From assembly GCF_026626635.1 (NCBI RefSeq), contig NZ_JAPNKA010000001.1, positions 1,798,001 to 1,862,000 on the forward strand: 64,000 nt of DNA, in the 5' to 3' direction. This DNA comes from Archangium lansingense (lineage in GTDB: Bacteria; Myxococcota; Myxococcia; Myxococcales; Myxococcaceae). The notes under the pieces were generated by a model that saw nothing but the letters and a program-made list of their open reading frames with translations, did not search any database and had not been told where the DNA came from. The position numbers were made by a program, and so were the translations under genes. Shown here one piece after another: positions 61,367 through 64,000 of this stretch (position 1 is its first letter; the number at the start of each line of letters is the position of its first letter).

Positions 61367-62741
61367 GGGGCTGTCGCAAAATAAGTGTAATGAAAGTGAT
61401 AATGAGCCCACCAGGCAGGCAGCCATGGGGCTGGTCGCTGCGTAAGAGGCATTTCGTGGGCATGTTGTATGCGTGAAAGTAGATCTCGAAGCCTTGCGCG
61501 CCAAGTTCAAGGCCCTGGCCCCCATCATGGACGAGAGGGTCAGCCGCCTGTGGGCTGCGGCTGAAGTGGAAAGCCTTGGACGCGGAGGAACCGCAGCGCT
61601 CCAGCGGGCAACGGGGATCAGTGGTCGTCGCATCTGGAAGGGCAAGAAAGAGCTGGCGGAGCTTCGGCGGCAACCGCCTTCAAGGGCTTCAACGTCGCGA
61701 GTGCGTCGGCCAGGAGGAGGAAGAAGGCGCCTGAGCGCAAAGGACGCGAGGTTGCTGGGTGACCTCCAGGCGCTGCTCGAGCCGGTGACGCGCGGCGAAC
61801 CGCAATCGCCGCTTCAATGGACGACGAAGAGCGTGAGGCACCTTGCGTCGGAGTTGAGAGAGCGAGGGCATGAGGTGAGTAGCGACACCGTCGCGCGGAT
61901 GCTGCACGAAGCGGGGTATAGCTTGCAGGCTCCGCGTAAGGAGGAAGAGGGAGGCAGCCATCCAGATAGGAATGCACAGTTTCGTTACATCGCTCGACAA
62001 GCGAAGGCCTTTCAGCGGCGCCGACAACCAGTGGTGTCCGTCGACTCGAAGAAGAAGGAGTTGATTGGAAACTTCAAGACCCCGGGTCGGGAGTGGCAGC
62101 TCCAAGGCCAAGCGCCCAGAGTCAACGCCTACGATTTTCCGGATATGGCTGAGGGCAAAGCGATTCCCTATGGAGTGTATGACTTGGCCCGTGACGAGGG
62201 CTGGGTCAACGTTGGGACGGACCATGACACTCCTGAGTTCGCAGTCCAGTCGCTTCGGCGTTGGTGGCTCACGATGGGCAGGCATGCATATCCTCATGCA
62301 AGAGAGCTTCTGGTGGTAGCGGATGCTGGGGGTTCGAACTCGGCACGGTCGCGGGTATGGAAGAAGTGCCTGCAAGAATTTGCAGATGCCACGGGGTTGA
62401 AGGTCTCCGTCAGCCATTACCCTCCGGGCACGAGCAAATGGAACAAGATCGAGCATCGACTCTTTGCCCAGATCACGCTCAACTGGCGAGGCCGACCGCT
62501 AACGAGCTATCAAGTTGTCATCAATCTCATCGGCAGCACCACGACACGCACGGGACTGTGTGTTCGGGCTGCCCTGGATACGAGGGAGTACCCCCTTGGC
62601 GTTCGCGTCAGCGCAGCGGACTTTGGGCAACTGAACATCCGAAAGAAGCGGTTTCACGGGGAATGGAACTACTCGCTCTCTCCGAGACGGCAAGCGAGCG
62701 CTCAGCTGGTGAAATAATTACACTTATTTTGCGACAGCCCC
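61367..62741 (+). mobile_element. ISAzo13-family insertion sequence
   Basis: A 1,375-bp element with perfect ~25-bp terminal inverted repeats beginning GGGGCTGTCGCAAAATAA at both ends and a 3-bp flanking duplication TTA (61364-61366 and 62742-62744). It contains one intact transposase gene and is probably active. It sits inside the helicase gene in the opposite orientation. Confidence 0.93.
61473..62717 (+). CDS. ISAzo13-family transposase
   Basis: A predicted 414-aa DDE transposase starting at GTG. The N-terminal part includes a helix-turn-helix (WTTKSVRHLASELRERGHEV). The catalytic core shows QPVVSVDSKKKELIGNFK (first Asp), LLVVADAGGSNSARSRVWK (second Asp) and SKWNKIEHRLFAQITLNWRG (Glu). 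The length matches the family, and the reading frame is complete within the inverted repeats. Confidence 0.92.
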   Translation: MKVDLEALRAKFKALAPIMDERVSRLWAAAEVESLGRGGTAALQRATGISGRRIWKGKKELAELRRQPPSRASTSRVRRPGGGRRRLSAKDARLLGDLQALLEPVTRGEPQSPLQWTTKSVRHLASELRERGHEVSSDTVARMLHEAGYSLQAPRKEEEGGSHPDRNAQFRYIARQAKAFQRRRQPVVSVDSKKKELIGNFKTPGREWQLQGQAPRVNAYDFPDMAEGKAIPYGVYDLARDEGWVNVGTDHDTPEFAVQSLRRWWLTMGRHAYPHARELLVVADAGGSNSARSRVWKKCLQEFADATGLKVSVSHYPPGTSKWNKIEHRLFAQITLNWRGRPLTSYQVVINLIGSTTTRTGLCVRAALDTREYPLGVRVSAADFGQLNIRKKRFHGEWNYSLSPRRQASAQLVK

Positions 62742-63673
62742 TTAGCATAGGACCAATCGCGCACTGGATGTCCTAGATGGGTGGACAAAGTCGTATAAAC
62801 GCCTGCCTTTTCACGCATGGACCCCCAAGCATGAAGAATTTGGAGCTTGCTCCAGTCAGGCTCATCGAGAATGTGCTCGAATGAGAACCGACGAGTCAAA
62901 TCTTCCATCTGCTGGTACAGCGACCGAGTATAGAAAGTCAGCCCAATTCTCCAATCCGGATGCTGCGCATGGAGATAGGCAGCCTTGAGAGCCAAGACGA
63001 CGGTTTTGCCGGAACCAGCCAAGCCCCTGACACGCTGGACACCATCGGGAACCTCGATTGCGGAGCGCTTCTGCCATTGGTCAAGGTGCGCAATCTCCTT
63101 CTCCATGGCTTTCAGCTTGGATCCACGAGAATCCTCCCGAGTGACATTGGCCCGCTTCTTTGCAGGACGGATTGTCAAAACCTTGTTGATAGCCGAATCA
63201 AGGTTTCGCTGCACAGCTTCGGGAATCTGCGCCAGACTGCTCAATACGCTTGGTAGTTCCTCCAAATTGACATAGTGCCCTTCGGCTCCGTGAAGTCCCG
63301 CAGCATCAGGCGGCCGCGATGGCAATAATGTGACTGTATTTATTTCAAACGCAAGCTTGCGGCCAGCGCGAAGAGAAGCATGTCGGCCCAGGTAGCTTTC
63401 CAATGCTCCGTAAAGCTCATCCTGTTGCTGGCGCAATGCAGCCCATCCTTCGCGCTCCCCATTCATGGGGGCTTGACCGAAGAGAAATGCAACAAGCCCA
63501 TACTGCCGCGAAATGAGCATCGCATCGACACTCACCCGTGAATCTGCTGAAGCAAGAACGGGGTAGCCCAAGTATAGCGTGCCGACAGGATCAAGCTGCC
63601 GAAAGACGCTGACCAACCCTCGAAGCAGGGGGGGATTGGTGACATCCCCGTAAACAATATCAAGGTTAGGCAC

Positions 63674-63761
63674 AGTAAGACCTCGCAGGAAGAGTCTGAA
63701 ATAGCCGATTAATCAGAGGGAGAGGGGCGTTAGGGGAATTAGGGGCGTGGGCTTCTTCGCG
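63674..63761. other. Short intergenic gap between helicase and gnd
   Basis: This 88-bp stretch holds the promoter region for the leftward helicase operon and the end of the gnd transcript. No clear terminator stem is visible; AGGGG-type short repeats occur near 63718-63745. Confidence 0.35.
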
Positions 63762-64000
63762 TCAGCTCCAGTCCGTGTGGACGTAGCCCGCCTCGGGTTT
63801 GTCGCGGCGCTGGTAGGTGTGTGCGCCGAAGGCGTCGCGCTGGGCCTGCGTGAGGTTCTGCGGCAGCTCCGCGCTCCGGTAGCTGTCGAAGTAGGCCAGG
63901 CTCGCGCTGAACACTGGCACCGCAATCCCCAGCCGCGTCGCCACCGCCACCGTCCGTCTCCACGCCGGTGCCATCTTCTCCAGCACCGGCGCCAGGCTGT
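63762..64000 (-). CDS. gnd: 6-phosphogluconate dehydrogenase, C-terminal part
   Basis: The last ~79 codons of gnd; the gene continues beyond the window. The translation ([40 protein letters not shown], then HTDW and stop) is the highly conserved C-terminal tail of the decarboxylating enzyme of the pentose phosphate pathway, which makes ribulose 5-phosphate, CO2 and NADPH. It is a housekeeping gene and marks the edge of the acquired helicase/DUF2290 segment. Confidence 0.9.
   Translation of the reverse strand, partial: SLAPVLEKMAPAWRRTVAVATRLGIAVPVFSASLAYFDSYRSAELPQNLTQAQRDAFGAHTYQRRDKPEAGYVHTDWS

Larger units (their letters stand above)
60121..63673 (-). pseudogene. SF1 (UvrD/PcrA-like) helicase split by ISAzo13 element
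   Basis: The 5' part (63673-62742) encodes an N-terminal region with nuclease-like VSVDAMLISRQYGLVAFLF (NERD-type resemblance) and Walker A VRGLAGSGKTVVLAL. The 3' part (61366-60121) has Walker B AVLIDEAQDLPQEF, VCYRNPPWTLTVAHALGFG, and VAITHIYRAKGNEAAMVYVI with the NVLFTAITRAK end motif. Removing the IS and one TTA duplication rejoins WSYA-KATYG in frame, giving ~724 aa. Superfamily 1 helicases unwind DNA or RNA 3'-5'. The gene is inactivated here but otherwise undamaged, so the insertion looks recent. Confidence 0.88.

Noticed and set aside
1..64000. CRISPR arrays, tRNA and rRNA genes.
   Set aside because: I saw no regularly spaced repeats and recognised no tRNA or rRNA sequence in the window, but no dedicated search could be run.

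Overview
The window is very GC-rich, with long codon-biased genes, two giant eukaryotic-type Ser/Thr kinase fusion proteins, a large type I PKS, many exported enzymes and several insertion sequences. This fits a large-genome myxobacterium (Cystobacter/Archangium/Stigmatella/Hyalangium type). That is an inference from gene content; no rRNA or other taxonomic marker is present.

Region 1 (1-21.7 kb) is mostly intact. It holds two adjacent cell-wall enzyme genes that share an almost identical N-terminal peptidoglycan-binding module but have different catalytic C-termini (NlpC/P60 and an L,D-transpeptidase-like domain). Next is a leftward pair that includes a free-standing PASTA-domain membrane protein. 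Two kinase-pseudocyclase-ATPase-TPR paralogs of about 1,360 aa follow, one appearing to have overwritten part of the other by gene conversion, with small membrane and PRC-barrel genes between them. After them come a secreted GH45-type endoglucanase, a lipoprotein Ntn-hydrolase acylase (penicillin/AHL acylase family), a lipoprotein, and the preT-preA dihydropyrimidine dehydrogenase operon.

Region 2 (21.7-36.3 kb) is a mobile-DNA pile-up. It has a truncated eutB-like gene, relics of an IS91-type rolling-circle element, a 68-nt near-perfect hairpin, and an IS66 element with a perfect 8-bp target duplication whose tnpA is split by an IS21-family element with its own 5-bp duplication. An IS110-family transposase lies beside it. 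A two-gene, lower-GC membrane sensor cassette and a large-serine-recombinase element inserted in an IS91 relic follow, then a DUF5372-like gene next to a further IS91 relic.

Region 3 (36.3-45 kb) contains an FN3/FG-GAP surface-protein fragment bounded by 13-bp direct repeats, a CBS-domain fragment and a compact candidate defence operon: a SIR2-like/TIR fusion followed by a STAND NTPase with a C-terminal membrane segment and then a small membrane protein. A HAD 5'-nucleotidase follows. A second IS91 copy, interrupted by a DUF5372 cassette, lies between truncated host genes (EamA, Ig-like).

Region 4 (45-64 kb) holds a stand-alone PKS (ACP-KS-AT-AT-DH-ACP-alpha/beta hydrolase, no KR), tail-to-tail IS91 relics truncating a Dyp-type peroxidase, a uracil/xanthine permease, a Tat-exported molybdenum hydroxylase with its 2Fe-2S subunit, a Tat-exported class V aminotransferase, and a DUF2290 + SF1 helicase operon whose helicase is split by an ISAzo13-family element. 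The C-terminus of gnd closes the window.

The strongest candidates for undescribed biology are the SIR2-TIR/STAND operon, the paired cell-wall effectors with a shared N-module, the recurrent IS91/DUF5372 units and the low-GC sensor pair.
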